Notes: generated by a model from the sequence alone, not told the origin. Shown: positions 1 to 10,520, numbered from the stretch's first letter. The stretch is 64,000 nt of DNA from Chaetoceros tenuissimus (GCA_021927905.1 BLLK01000047.1:1612001-1676000); one strand, 5' to 3'. Numbers and translations are program-made.

Positions 1-805
1 TTTCGTTGGGGAACTCCTTTGGAAGAAGATGACCACGGAACTCATGTCGCGGGTACATTCATATGATGTAAGTTTCGTCAAAGTTGAATCTCTTTTCTTT
101 CTTCATTTTCTCCTCCTAATGCTCTATTTTGAATTGATCTCATCTAGGGCACCAGACGCTGAGATTTATGACTATCGCGTTTTTGGAGAAGAAGGGTGGG
201 ACATTGATGATGCGATCTATACATCCATCATCGAAGCTTGCTTTGATGGTGTTGATATTATCAACATGTCACTTGGTGGGCGCTTCCCGTCACCAGCTAT
301 TCAGACTGCAGTTCAATATGCCCATAGCCAGGGCGTCATTGTTGTAGCTGCAGCTGGCAACGAAGGAGATGGTGACGATTTTACTGTTGAGAGATCTTTC
401 CCAGCACTATGGGATGAGGCTATTTCCATAGCAGCTGTGAAAAAGGAAAACAATCTACCTGCTGTCTACTTTTCCAATACTAATCCACAGGTTGACTACG
501 CTGGGATTGGAGTAGATGTTGTGTCTTTCAAGCCAGGTGGTGGTTTCCAGCAAATGTCGGGAACTTCGATGGCTGCACCTCACGTCTGTGGCCTGTTAAC
601 TGCTCTTTTGGATAAGGAACATGGTAACAAACACATGATGGCCAATATCTTCAATAAAAAGAGCCACGACGAAACCCTTCGCAACTTTATCAACAAACAC
701 TATTGTATTGACATCGGTCTTAAAGGAGCTGATCATAGTACAGGACTAGGATTCTTGACTTACCTGAACAAGAAAGAATTCGATAAAGCTTTTGACGACC
801 TTTGA
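1..805 (+). CDS. Subtilisin-like serine protease (S8), 3' part
   Basis: The 5' end lies beyond the window. The first bases encode HGTHVAGT, the catalytic-His motif of S8 subtilases. After a probable intron (about 68-147, GTAAGT donor, TAG acceptor) the frame reads APDAEIYDYRVFG, then INMSLGG, an oxyanion-type AAAGNEGD, and GTSMAAPH with the catalytic Ser, ending near residue 258 of this frame. By family this is a secreted or vacuolar endopeptidase; the N-terminus with the catalytic Asp and any signal peptide is not visible. Odd point: the His-motif frame hits TGA at 64-66, two bases before the best donor, so the two exons do not join cleanly as written. A non-canonical splice, an allele defect or a sequence error are all possible. 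The family call is secure; the exon boundary is not. Confidence 0.85.
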   Translation, partial: FVGELLWKKMTTELMSRVHSYDVSFVKVESLFFLHFLLLMLYFELISSRAPDAEIYDYRVFGEEGWDIDDAIYTSIIEACFDGVDIINMSLGGRFPSPAIQTAVQYAHSQGVIVVAAAGNEGDGDDFTVERSFPALWDEAISIAAVKKENNLPAVYFSNTNPQVDYAGIGVDVVSFKPGGGFQQMSGTSMAAPHVCGLLTALLDKEHGNKHMMANIFNKKSHDETLRNFINKHYCIDIGLKGADHSTGLGFLTYLNKKEFDKAFDDL

Positions 806-1088
806 GAAAAATGGGAAAAATATTATGAAACTGTTGGCTCAGTAAATAATAGAATAATATCTGATAATCTATAATCCTTGTGAGACTTTTGAAAGTGAAT
901 TTACTATTCTCTACTTCATAACCGTCATAACCGTTTTTCTCGCCAAAATTGCCCAAGAAAACCAGAGGCAATCATTCACAATCTATGTTATTTCTTTGTT
1001 TCGAGTGTATCTTTAGACGCACCACCAACTTACTATTTTCAACCTTCCATTTATCCATCGTTTCTTGGGAATTTGTTTCCTGTTAGGG

Positions 1089-1478
1089 ATGAAAAATCTT
1101 GTATTATTTTCCGTGGTAGCAATACTATTGCTTGAGTCCACAACTGCGTTTGGAACTTGGTCATCTATATTCAATTCAAACTGGGGAGATAACGATCCAC
1201 CTCCACCTCAAGCTAGAGACCTTACCTCAAACTTTGACAGAGAGGAGTGGACTGATAAACTTTCAAAATCAATGATTCGGGAAATATTAGAAGAAGAAGA
1301 CAGCGAAGACGACATAACAAATGAAGACAATGTCAGTGATGGCGAGAGTGATGTCGACCGGGAAAATGAAGTGGATGAGTTTGACATTGACTCGGATGTA
1401 GAATTTACAATTGAAGAATTTGATTCTGAAGATTTCGATTCAATTGGTAAAGAAGAGACCGTGGAAGCAACGATATGA
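1089..1478 (+). CDS. Small acidic secreted protein, unknown function
   Basis: 129 residues from the ATG at 1089. Residues 1-20 form a clear signal peptide (MKNLVLFSVVAILLLESTTA) followed by FG. The mature part is strongly acidic, rich in Asp and Glu, with serines scattered among the acidic runs in its C-terminal half, and it lacks cysteines. No domain is recognised. Acidic secreted proteins of this type occur in diatom cell-wall and endomembrane proteomes, but nothing here shows a specific role. The TTAF-G context after the hydrophobic core loosely resembles the plastid cleavage motif ASAF, though the residues after it are not transit-peptide-like. Intronless. Confidence 0.6.
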   Translation: MKNLVLFSVVAILLLESTTAFGTWSSIFNSNWGDNDPPPPQARDLTSNFDREEWTDKLSKSMIREILEEEDSEDDITNEDNVSDGESDVDRENEVDEFDIDSDVEFTIEEFDSEDFDSIGKEETVEATI

Positions 1479-1798
1479 AGTTGTGATTAAGAAGTGAAGG
1501 TGAAATGACAAATTGATGAAAAATGCATTCCTATTCTTTCCAGATTATGGTATATACTGCCAAGTAGATTCTGTTCTATAACACGTATACATCAGATTGA
1601 TCGATGAATACAAGTACGTCGAGATTTTTAAGTAAAAACAGATTGTAGTTTCCAGTGATGCAAACAAAACAAAAGGAAAATGGATTTATAGCATCCTTGC
1701 CATCACAAACACTTTTTCCGAGAGGGACAAGAAGTTTGCTTGGTTTCACTAATAAAAGTAACTTCAAACTCAGTAAAATTCACAGTTTCTGTGAAGAT
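1479..1798. other. Intergenic, left flank of the transposon
   Basis: No convincing coding sequence or RNA gene was seen. The last four bases, AGAT at 1795-1798, match AGAT at 12079-12082 just beyond the other end of the transposon and may be its target-site duplication. Confidence 0.4.
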
Positions 1799-2010
1799 TC
1801 ATCGGTGTAACCAAATTTTTGTGAGGTTTTGTGAGATTTCTTGGTTTCGTTTGATTTGAATCGATTTCCCCTAAGTACGTACGTAACCAGTAGTAATACG
1901 TCACAAATGGCCTATCTGTTGTGTTTTTCTAGTCTTGCCGTATCTTCACCTACAATCACTCGATCGGCTTCGTTCCAAAAGCAATCTTTCTATTACCTAC
2001 ACTCAATGTC
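1799..2010 (+). repeat. Left terminal inverted repeat of the transposon
   Basis: About 210 bp. Positions 1809-1926 match the reverse complement of 11947-12064 with one single-base indel; 1927-2010 match the reverse complement of 11320-11403 with a 4-base indel. The outer bases TCATCGG/CCGATGA are shared but two of the next few differ. Inverted orientation relative to the right copy makes this a TIR rather than a direct terminal repeat. It contains a GTACGTACGTA-type palindrome near 1875. Confidence 0.8.
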
Positions 2011-2128
2011 CACTTTTGGCTACTGTACATTAGGACTAGGTTAGGTATTTGAGTGTATTAGAGTGTATTCATTAGGTCGCTACGTGGATGTGTTGTATTT
2101 GTGTGTAGATTTTGAATTGTTTGTTCGT

Positions 2129-2881
2129 ATGAGTAAAAAGAAGACAACAAAGGAGAAGGAGTTGCCCGATGGAGTAGTAGCCATTCTTCTAGGAAAAGCT
2201 TCCAATGAGAAGAGTGGCTATCACCTATCATCGCAGATTGATGAGGAAAAATGGAACTCTCTATCTACGAATGAGAAGCAGCTGCTAATGATCGATTTTG
2301 ATAGACCAGAGTCCATACGCAACGTGACAGCTGGGTCAAGGTTTGAAAATCCAACTCCCAATCCTCCTCCTTCTATATTTGCAAGTTCTGATAGCTGGAA
2401 AAAGAATAAAAAGCAATTGACAGAGTGGTGGAGAGCTTCAAAGGAATCGTATACTGCGAAACTGAAAGAATTTTCAGAGTTGAATTTTGAAGAAAGAAAA
2501 ATTCTTCGTTCAAATATTGAGTCGATGAGAAATGAACAGGAAGAGTTGTTCAAGACTTTGATGGGCATTTCGCAATCTCCTGAAGCAAGAAGGGTTTCGG
2601 AAAACATTGTAGAAGACGAGCAACGTAGTCAAGTGATTTCAAATGAGGGTCAAGGTTTGTTTGATCTCTACGAAAATGATAGACTGAATGTGCAACCTTT
2701 GACTTTGGCAGACGACGAAGATGATGACGAAGATGAAAATGAAAATGACGATAGTGAAAATGAAGTCAGCCATGGGCATAGCTCTGGTATTTTTGGCAAA
2801 GACATATCAAATGTAGATGACCAGCGGGTTGGGAAGAAGCAAAGGATAGTATCAAAAAATTTGGCAACAAAACAAACCTAA
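2129..2881 (+). CDS. Transposon accessory protein, unknown
   Basis: 250 residues from ATG 2129, just inside the left TIR. Lys-rich start (MSKKKTTKEKELPDG), a central segment with SWKKNKKQLTEWW and a helical EERKILRSNIESMRNEQEEL stretch, then a long Asp/Glu run around residues 195-215 and a basic tail. The charge pattern suggests a DNA- or chromatin-associated protein. No domain is recognised. A stop at 2879 separates it from the next frame, which is in the same register, so the two may be exons of one gene or one read by splicing. By position it is probably a transposon-encoded partner of the transposase. Confidence 0.5.
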   Translation: MSKKKTTKEKELPDGVVAILLGKASNEKSGYHLSSQIDEEKWNSLSTNEKQLLMIDFDRPESIRNVTAGSRFENPTPNPPPSIFASSDSWKKNKKQLTEWWRASKESYTAKLKEFSELNFEERKILRSNIESMRNEQEELFKTLMGISQSPEARRVSENIVEDEQRSQVISNEGQGLFDLYENDRLNVQPLTLADDEDDDEDENENDDSENEVSHGHSSGIFGKDISNVDDQRVGKKQRIVSKNLATKQT

Positions 2882-2896
2882 ACTAGATTTGTGTCG

Positions 2897-3229
2897 ATGC
2901 TAAAGACATTGATTGATATTTGCGAAGATACGGAATACAATGACCGTGCTGATCCAATGAATCACTTTGTTCTCATCAACGTGAGAAATGTAAAATGGAC
3001 AAATGGACAACGTGGTCGAAAGAAGATGGCAAGAATGGAGAATATGAGAACCGATGTAGTGATTGCAGGTCGGGATTATAGCACTATCATCCAGACTGTA
3101 CAAACTCTTGGGTTTGCAGTTCTCAATGAAAGCAATGAAGGTAGCCAGATCAAGCCAGTGTATATCACTAAAACAAAGGAGGAGTCAATGAGGGAATGCT
3201 TCATCCGGTTTCAAGCAGAAGTAGAATAG
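2897..3229 (+). CDS. Small transposon-encoded protein, unknown
   Basis: 110 residues from ATG 2897, 15 bases after the stop of the preceding frame and in the same phase. It contains a basic patch (GQRGRKKMARM) between two ordered-looking segments (NHFVLINVRNVKW and DVVIAGRDYSTIIQTVQTLGFAVL). It may be the C-terminal exon of the 2129-2881 gene if an intron spans the intervening stop; I cannot place an unambiguous splice. Function unknown. Confidence 0.4.
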   Translation: MLKTLIDICEDTEYNDRADPMNHFVLINVRNVKWTNGQRGRKKMARMENMRTDVVIAGRDYSTIIQTVQTLGFAVLNESNEGSQIKPVYITKTKEESMRECFIRFQAEVE

Positions 3230-3628
3230 TGTAATTATGTAATTATAATATATCATAACTGTAATGTAAATTATATCTAATTTTCAAGGTTGAGGTGACT
3301 TTCGTAATCTGTAGTCAAAGCTTTTTCAGTAAAACAAAAATGAGAAAAAGAATCTGCTTCTTCCATTCCAACCAACAACCTCACGTAGACGTATGACCAT
3401 TAGGACGCATATACACTGTAGCGGTGACTTGCCTGGTCATCGAACAAACCGCTTAGTGAGGTCAGAACTTAGTACTAGTCACTACTCCTCTGTTGTACTT
3501 GATGAGAACCCCAATTCAAAAGTATATAAATTTATAGTCACCATACGGGTTCACGGTCTGTCTGATATTTCTTTCATTTTCGCAGCTCACATTTTCAGAA
3601 AAATATACATAGTACATTATGAATCTTA
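3230..3628. other. Space between convergent transposon genes
   Basis: About 400 bp between the stops of the plus-strand frames and the transposase. AT-rich, with TATA-like and polyadenylation-like stretches. An open frame at 3393-3632 has no family features and is probably not a gene. Confidence 0.4.
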
Positions 3629-6600
3629 CTAATTATATATATTTTGTAATTTCTTCATTGTTTCCTCGAAAACTCCCCTATCTATATTGAAGGCAGGATT
3701 ATCCATCTGACCATTGTCATCATCTGTAAAAGAAATCGTAAAGATTTCATTATTCTCCATGTATACAGAATCATCAAAGGTGAAAAATGCATCGCCAATC
3801 TCATCTTCAATAATTTCCAAAGGCTTTCCCTTTTGTGATTCATATCGCTCTCTGAAATTCTCTTTTGTTTCATCTTCCCAGTTCATCGGATTCTGTTTCT
3901 TTAATTCTTTCCTAGCAGCAATCAATGCTCTTACAACTTCTATCTTTTTAGGTCTCTTCTTCAAAGTCGTGCACAGAGTAGGGATATCCAATCCCTTATC
4001 ATCCAACTCTTCAATTAAAAGATTCAACTCGTACAAACATTTTTCCCTGGTATAAAGCTTTCTATCACCTGTAACCGCTCTTGTATCTTTTGTAGAGCGT
4101 CGAGTTTCATTAAGGGATCCATCGATGAAGTGCTTTTGGAAATATTCCTTTGATCTTTTGAAACCTTGACTAAGTAGATTCAGTACATCCGGATAGAGAG
4201 GTTCCCCCTCTGGATTAACAAAAGTTTTCACCTCTGATTCTTCATCTTCTCCTTCAGCTGCTTGCGTAAGAACCACTCTCTCTTCTTCCTGATCGTCATT
4301 GCTCACTCTATTCTTATATGGCCTCCTCCTCAGCCGCATAATAGAACCCATCCAAATATTTGAACTACGACACCAAAGATAAGGCTCAAGGAACGCCTTG
4401 TCTAACTTGACCATGCTCTTTCTACCAATTGACATAGATATTTTTGTATTGCTCTTGCTCTTGTCCTTGAGCCTCTTACTGTCATGCATTTCCATCAGCG
4501 TATCTTTTAATTTTTGAACTGTATTTCCCTTGAAATATTTCCCCAAGTAAACTCGTATATCTCGCATCGTCCACTCTACGCTCCTATCCGCAAAAATATA
4601 TTTTCCAAACTTTGTAACCTGAAATAATATAAAAGTATCCAATATTTTTCTCAGTGCATCCGACATGCATGTTCTTTCTATAAAAAAAATGCAAATCATT
4701 TCCACGTAATGATATGCATTGCTATTTATGCATAGCAGCAAAGCATACTTCATCGCTATGCAATATAAAAATGCATTTCTCGTATGTTCTGCCCGCTGAA
4801 GCAAGAACAGTATTTCGCAAAATCTCATTTCCAAAAGAATGACGAAAACAAGCGGATTCTTCTTGGCACGATACAATATCAATTTCATAACATCCTCGGC
4901 GCTAATTTCGACTGAGGATGCCAATTCTGTCCCATCAGCCAAATCAGTCCCATCATCCCAGACATTTGAATCATACGGATTCAATTCATCTTCGTCAGAC
5001 TCCCAATTAATATTGTCCCATAGCCCTCTTCTCTTTAGCCACGATACGCATCTGATTGCCGAAAGAATGTAGGCAAGATGCCTTTGAACCATCTCTCCTT
5101 CAGCCTGGTTCGGATCTGAAGGATTTAGAACGTAATTGACTGAGCCAGTTGATTTTCGGAATAGGAATGTAAGAAAAAATAGGTGCGTATGTTGAAATAT
5201 TGCACCTATTTTTTTATATAGTTCCAACATGAGATGGAACCCACCAAATACAGCTAGGATGCTCTTGTAAAAATTGGCGCCTTCGTCATCTTGGCTGGTT
5301 TCTTTCATTATCCGATGTGCTGCTGAAATAGGATGGCCATCTCCACCAAATCCTATTTTTAATTCAGACAAGCAAGGTACTTGGCCATTCATATTTCCAT
5401 CGTCATAGCCATCCAAGATAGCTTCAGATATTTGTTGTGTATAGTGTAGAAGGTCAATCACTGTTTCCTTCTTGTTCAAGTCTTTTCTCATTGGCACATC
5501 ATAAATTATTCCATCATTGTATCGATGAATACCTGCGTCTTCGCCGTCATTGTTTTCATTTTCATCATCTTCATTTTCATCTTCATCTCTATTATATGCT
5601 TCTCTTCCGGTGTATGAAGGCAGGTATACCGTAGAAGCCTTTGATACTTCCAAAACATCATTCACCAGTATTCTTTTCATTTGACTGTCAGATTGAAATG
5701 CGCCATCTTGTTCAGCTTTGATGATTGACTTTACAATGCAGATCGTATTGCTTGCAAGCGCTTTATTATCTTCGGATGTTGGCTTAATTAGATCATCATA
5801 TGAGTATCCTTCTTTCTTCCGGAGATCTTCCCAATCTTCGCTTGCTCTAGAGAGAGCATCATTTCCATTGTATTCATATACTCCAATCTTTTGGAGCTCA
5901 TGCGCTTTTACAATGACTACTTTTAAAATTGTAAATTGTTCATATCCTTGGCCTTTTTTTGAACCTTACCTACATTTGAAACCAAGATTATCAAAAAGTA
6001 GAATAGCATAAGAATACTTATTTAGTTTAAGCATCTTAAGATCTATTTCTACTTTTGATGATCTAGATTCAATATTTCTTGATTCAGTCTGTCGGCTATA
6101 CGAAGTACCAAGAAGTTGCGACCATCCATATCTATGCGTTTCTCCGAAAAGATTTTGAGCACGTGATCCTAGATTGCGCAGATCTGATCCCCGTCCATCT
6201 TCGAGCTTACGTATATTCTCACTTGAAACCATTATTTTTATGGAATCTGCAATCTTATTTATCGGATTAGTGACTCCCGTTGCAAGACCAACGAGACATC
6301 TATGCAGTAACGTATGCGAATCTTGTGCAGCTAATGATTCAAGTTTTTCAAACAAATTTCCGCCTTGAATTTTGTTAATATCAAAGTCTTCCTTGTATTT
6401 TTGAATCTTCTTCGGGTTCACAAAAGGTCTCAATCTTGCAAAAAGCCCAGGTAGCTTCTCTGTATCTGTATCTAAATCAGTAGATGCTATTGCAGGTGAA
6501 CCAGATGCATCCCGAAAGATGAGTGAAGCCTTGTTTTGCGGGTATAGATATTCTTCCATCTTCAATAGAAAATCCGTATGATTTCTTTTCTTTTCATAGT

Positions 6601-6748
6601 AGTTATAAAAATATCCGGATGCAATCTCTTGGCACTGCTTTAGAGGGCAGACTTGACTCATGGAGAAGGTTGAAAAGCATCGAGCACATAGCAAATGCTT
6701 GCAAGGAATCAATCGCCAAAAAATCACGTGCTCTTGAGCTATGAAAAT
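3629..6748 (-). CDS. DUF6589-like transposase, 5' end displaced
   Basis: Minus-strand gene. Exon 3629-5919 follows a 54-nt intron (5920-5973, donor GTAGGT, acceptor AAAAG), and an upstream exon runs from 5974 to the truncation at 6748. The upstream part carries the second half of a RING-like zinc finger (PCKHLLCARC, then CPLKQC). The main exon has an acidic low-complexity stretch, then LKIGFGGDGHPISAAHR and a VFGGFHLMLELYKK segment. Their order and spacing resemble the GDQ...VFGWFHL core of DUF6589 proteins, which belong to Kyakuja/Dileera/Zisupton-type transposons. The natural start (MSTTDNICSNCG) lies at 11291 in the other half of the element. Counting 39 bases there plus both exons gives 3105 bases, an intact multiple of three (about 1,034 residues). 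The call as transposase is inference from the fold-like motifs and the TIR context. Confidence 0.6.
6246..6748 (+). repeat. 503-bp perfect direct repeat, copy 1
   Basis: Identical, as far as I can read, to 10750-11252 (offset 4504). It lies within the transposase zinc-finger exon. The left boundary is natural sequence of the element (the transposase frame runs through it). The right boundary is abrupt, where ATTTTCAT of the minus strand meets cyclophilin coding sequence. Confidence 0.9.
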
Positions 6749-7074
6749 GTTTCAGTTCCGCATCGTTTTCACATTTCGTCAGTGCATAACAGGACATGCC
6801 GAATTGTACAAGGAATTTTTTTACGACTCGGAAAAAATGACTTTTATCGTAGTATCCTCTCTCAAATAGTTCAACAGCTCTATCATATCCATGTGGAGAC
6901 CATTCCTTGAGCAAAAGATTATTATTATTAGCATAACTTTAACATTGAAATATGTTTGAAACAATAATGTATGATTGATGATTGACTTACCCTTCTCAGT
7001 TCAAGTGTGAATTCTCCACCGTTCACAACGCTACATGTCACGTGGCTAACTTCCTTTGGATCTCTATCACCCAT
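6749..7074 (-). pseudogene. Cyclophilin-type prolyl isomerase gene, truncated
   Basis: Two minus-strand exons, 6991-7074 (28 codons from ATG 7074) and 6749-6905, separated by an 85-nt GTAAGT...CAAG intron joined in phase 0. The product reads EFTLELRR, EWSPHGYDRAVELFERGYYD, then FFRVVKKFLVQFGM, the conserved N-terminal half of a cyclophilin (peptidyl-prolyl cis-trans isomerase) including the catalytic-region FFRV. The protein stops after AELK where transposon sequence begins at 6748; the catalytic second half is not found nearby. An upstream in-frame stretch to about 7155 could add an N-terminal leader. This is a broken host gene as assembled, created by the junction with the repeat. Confidence 0.7.
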
Positions 7075-7421
7075 AGTTACATTTAATACATGAAAGATGA
7101 AGATATTTTTTCTATTAGAGATAGATCTGTTATTATTATACTTTTGACTTGTCACTTGTCACGTAAATTAGAGTTCTTTTTGTTCCTCACTCTGTATCGG
7201 CGTATCTTTTACCAAAAATCTTCGCCGAATACTGTACAGCTAGTCGTCTAGCCATGTAAAATCTGATTATTGTACAATATTTTTATTTGATAATACATGC
7301 TACATGCACTGATGTAATACGTAGACTACTTATAAACATCTTGCTTGCTTTAAAAGAATCCGTACATATTTAAAATGTTGCTGTGGTAAATTATAATCGC
7401 AATTAAAAGCAGCGATATAGT
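7075..7421. other. Intergenic
   Basis: AT-rich spacer between the cyclophilin remnant and the 3' end of the next minus-strand gene. An in-frame leader for the cyclophilin may extend to 7155. Nothing else is supported. Confidence 0.4.
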
Positions 7422-8426
7422 TCATTCTACAGTGAGTGACTGAGTTGCATCCAAGTAATCATAATATGCTTTTGCATCCTGTAACGAAGTGTTTGCAGAA
7501 GGTTGTCGTAAAGGATGCTTCTGCACATTTTCATCATTAATGACTGTTTTGGTCAATTCAGTTTCTTCCTTCTCGCTAACGCGTATCTTTCTCTTTTTGC
7601 TCGACTTCTTCATGACAGCCTCATCTTCCGCAGTGCCAGTTTTACTACTATTGAAATCAAAGGCGCAAGTTGACTCACTAGACGACTCATCCAAGGAAAG
7701 TTCAAGATCCTGAATTTGGCTATCTAATTTGAGCACAGACTTGTTTGGTTGTGGAGGAGTATATCCTTTGTCAAAGGACCCTTTAGTTCTATTGGACATT
7801 TCTTTCTTCTCTAATAAATGTTTCACAGAAGAGGCTTTATCAAAAGTATCGTCTCCATCATATTCACACATATTTTGCTTAGCCAAAGAAGTACTTTTTG
7901 CAAGATGTACACTTTTGCGTTTAGGACTGGCTACATTCTCTAACACAGATCTTGACATATCGGACAACATCCTTTTCTTGGATTGCAAACCACCATAGGA
8001 TTGCTTTCTATTGCCTCTTTTATGAGCAGCATTCACACTCTGACTTTCCATCTCGGTCTGATGCATCCAGTCTACTGAAGAAACCACGTCTCTTTCATGA
8101 TCACTAATAGAAGAATCATCACTTTCAGTCTTTACAGTATTAAACGAGGTGTCAGCTTCGTTATGTTCATGTGGGAATGTATCTATATCTTGTTCACTAC
8201 CCCCTTGTCGATAAAAGATAGGCCTACATTTCACTTCATCCCAACCAACAAGTTCTTCAATGTTTTTCTTATTGGTATTTCTTTTCTTCTTTTGAAATTT
8301 AGTTGCAAATGCAGTAGGGAGAAATGACCCAGCTGCCTTTTTAGATGATTGTCTAGAAGATGGTGCTCTATTCTTTCTCTTTTTTGTTAGCCAAACTCCA
8401 AGCTTTCCACCATATGATTTAGCCAT
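7422..8426 (-). CDS. Basic, Ser/Lys-rich nuclear protein, unknown
   Basis: 334 residues, intronless. The N-terminus (SYGGKLGVWLTKKRKNR) is the most family-like part, followed by many basic clusters (FQKKKRNTNKK, KKSSKKRKIRVSEK) that look like nuclear localisation signals. The remainder is low-complexity and rich in Ser, Asp and Lys. No cysteine or histidine cluster, membrane segment or known domain is visible. It lies divergently from the UDP-glucose dehydrogenase gene, 457 bp apart, within the 4-kb block that splits the transposon. I do not recognise the family. Confidence 0.55.
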   Translation of the reverse strand: MAKSYGGKLGVWLTKKRKNRAPSSRQSSKKAAGSFLPTAFATKFQKKKRNTNKKNIEELVGWDEVKCRPIFYRQGGSEQDIDTFPHEHNEADTSFNTVKTESDDSSISDHERDVVSSVDWMHQTEMESQSVNAAHKRGNRKQSYGGLQSKKRMLSDMSRSVLENVASPKRKSVHLAKSTSLAKQNMCEYDGDDTFDKASSVKHLLEKKEMSNRTKGSFDKGYTPPQPNKSVLKLDSQIQDLELSLDESSSESTCAFDFNSSKTGTAEDEAVMKKSSKKRKIRVSEKEETELTKTVINDENVQKHPLRQPSANTSLQDAKAYYDYLDATQSLTVE

Positions 8427-8883
8427 TGTAAAGAATATGAAGAATTTAAACCTTGTGGATATGCAGATGAATTCTAATTGCTCGATCTGGATTCCTTAGT
8501 GCTCAAACATAAGCCAGTGATCATCAATCATCAATGCACATCTTCATCTGCCCGCTCTCTTTTTTCAAAAAGCTGAAAGCTGCCTACAAATTTTGGGCGC
8601 GTTGAAGTGGGGGTGATATTTTTCACACGATCACACACCCCCTTTGAAATCCCAAGTCAACAACATAAAAACTAGACAAAGTAACGCATCTTTTGTTGCC
8701 CAATTAGAATTGGCGAGATAACCGTTAGAAAGCATCAGCGCGGATAAAAGGTCAGAACTCTCTGAAGCCTCTGTGCCAACGTCGCGAGACCTCTCAATTT
8801 CATTCCAAAGATTCGTTTTCTTATAGGCATTTTCATTTATTTTGCGAAAGGAGCACTTTATAAACTTTTAGATTAGATACAAA
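8427..8883. other. Divergent promoter region
   Basis: 457 bp between the starts of two divergent genes. It holds a G-rich patch (GGGCGCGTTGAAG near 8600) and pyrimidine-rich sequence before the UDP-glucose dehydrogenase ATG. No specific binding site can be assigned. Confidence 0.4.
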
Positions 8884-10520
8884 ATGAGCGACGAATACGA
8901 TGTCAAGATCTGCTGTATGGGAGCTGGATATGTTGGAGGACCAACCATGGCTGTAATTGCAAAGATGTGTCCAAGAGTAAGTTTTCTTGGGTTTTGGGAA
9001 AACGAGAAGATTGCCAATCAAGATTGACACCTTGGATATGCTCTTTGAATCTTGAGAAGTATAATTATACTTGAGTTTAAGTGGGGATTCATAATGTGTT
9101 TGAATATATATTCGCAAACTTGGGAACCGAATGAATTGTGCTATGAAAGAAATGTATTTACTAATGTCTTTGTTCTTCCCCCTAGGTACGCGTTTGTGTT
9201 GTGGACCTTAACCAAAAGCAAATCGATGCATGGAACACTGATGAACTTCCAATCTATGAACCTGGCCTTCTTGATGTAGTAAAGACTGCACGTGGTAGAA
9301 ACCTTTTCTTTTCCACTGATATTTCTGGCGAGATTCAAAAGGCAGATATTGTTTTCATCTCTGTAAATACACCAACTAAGACTCAGGGAATTGGAGCTGG
9401 ACGTGCAGCTAACATTAAGAACTGCGAACTTTGTGCACGTACTATTGCTGAAGTTTCCACTACCGACAAGATTGTTGTTGAAAAATCTACTGTTCCTGTG
9501 AGAACTGCAGAGGCTATCCGTCGTGTTCTCAAGTGTAACGACAAGGGACTTAACTTTCAGGTACTATCCAACCCTGAATTCCTTGCTGAGGGAACTGCAA
9601 TTGATGATCTTGAATCTCCAGATCGTGTACTCATTGGAGGATCTCAGAGTCCAGAAGGACTAGCAGCTGCTGAGAAGCTTGCATCTGTTTACGCAAACTG
9701 GATTCCTAGAGAGAGAATTTTGACCACTAACCTTTGGTCTTCTGAGTGTTCCAAGTTGGTAGCTAATGCTTTCCTTGCACAGAGAGTTTCTTCTATTAAC
9801 TCTATTTCAGCACTTTGTGAATCAACCGGAGCTGACGTTTCTGAAATTAGCCGTGCAGTTGGTATGGATGATCGTATTGGAAAGAGATTCCTTCAGGCTT
9901 CTGTTGGATTCGGAGGATCTTGTTTTCAGAAGGATATCCTTAACCTTGTATACCTTTGCGAGACTTACGGTCTTGATGAATGTGCTGAATACTGGAATCA
10001 AGTTGTTAAGATGAATGATTATCAGAAGAAGCGTTTCTCTGAGAAGATGGTAGCGAAGATGTTCAACACTGTGACTGGAAAGAAGATCTCTATTTTGGGA
10101 TATGCATTCAAGAAGGATACTGGTGATGTTCGTGAAACTCCTTCTATGTTTGTTGTAAAGGATCTTTATGCTGAGGGTGCACGCATCCACGTTTATGATC
10201 CACAAGTTAAGCGTGAAGATATGTGGTCTGAGATGGCATACACTTGTGGAATCAGCCCAGACACTGATCCTAAACTTGATGCAGCAGTGACTACTTCTCC
10301 TGATGCTTATGCAGCTTGTGAAGGATCTCATTCTGTTGCAATCTTGACTGAATGGGACGAGTTCAAGACTTTGGATTATGAAAAGATTTACAAGTCAATG
10401 TCTAAGCCAGCATTTATCTTTGATGGACGTAACATTCTTGATCACGACAAGCTTCGTGAAATTGGATTCGAGGTTCATGCAATTGGAAAGCCTGATCCTA
10501 ACGCTTTTGATGACCTTTAA
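8884..10520 (+). CDS. UGDH: UDP-glucose 6-dehydrogenase
   Basis: Oxidises UDP-glucose to UDP-glucuronate with two NAD+, a cytosolic step feeding acidic cell-wall and extracellular polysaccharides. Exons 8884-8976 and 9186-10520 join in phase 0 across a 209-nt intron (GTAAGT...CCTAG), giving 475 residues, close to the animal enzyme (about 494). Exon 1 encodes the NAD-binding Rossmann loop ([10 protein letters not shown]). Exon 2 has the conserved ESTVPV-like segment (EKSTVPVRT), [10 protein letters not shown], and the active-site block [10 protein letters not shown] with the catalytic Cys at residue 277. The C-terminal UDP-binding domain includes [13 protein letters not shown] and FDGRN. All expected catalytic elements are present. 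The gene lies wholly inside the 4-kb block flanked by 503-bp repeats. Confidence 0.97.

Larger units (their letters stand above)
1799..6748. mobile_element. DUF6589/KDZ-like DNA transposon, left and central part
   Basis: The element starts with a terminal inverted repeat (about 1799-2010) whose reverse complement lies at 11320-12078. It carries two small plus-strand frames (2129-3229) and a minus-strand transposase gene (from 3629 up to this boundary). At 6748 the element stops abruptly inside the transposase N-terminus and joins a cyclophilin exon. The missing end (start codon, first zinc-finger cysteines, right inverted repeat) is found at 11253-12078, so this and the 10750-12078 piece look like one element. 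The 4-bp target duplication AGAT is tentative. The KDZ/DUF6589 assignment rests on motif resemblance only. Confidence 0.7.

Noticed and set aside
3393-3632. 79-codon plus-strand frame between the convergent transposon genes
   Set aside because: No domain, ends at the transposase stop, composition typical of random AT-rich DNA.
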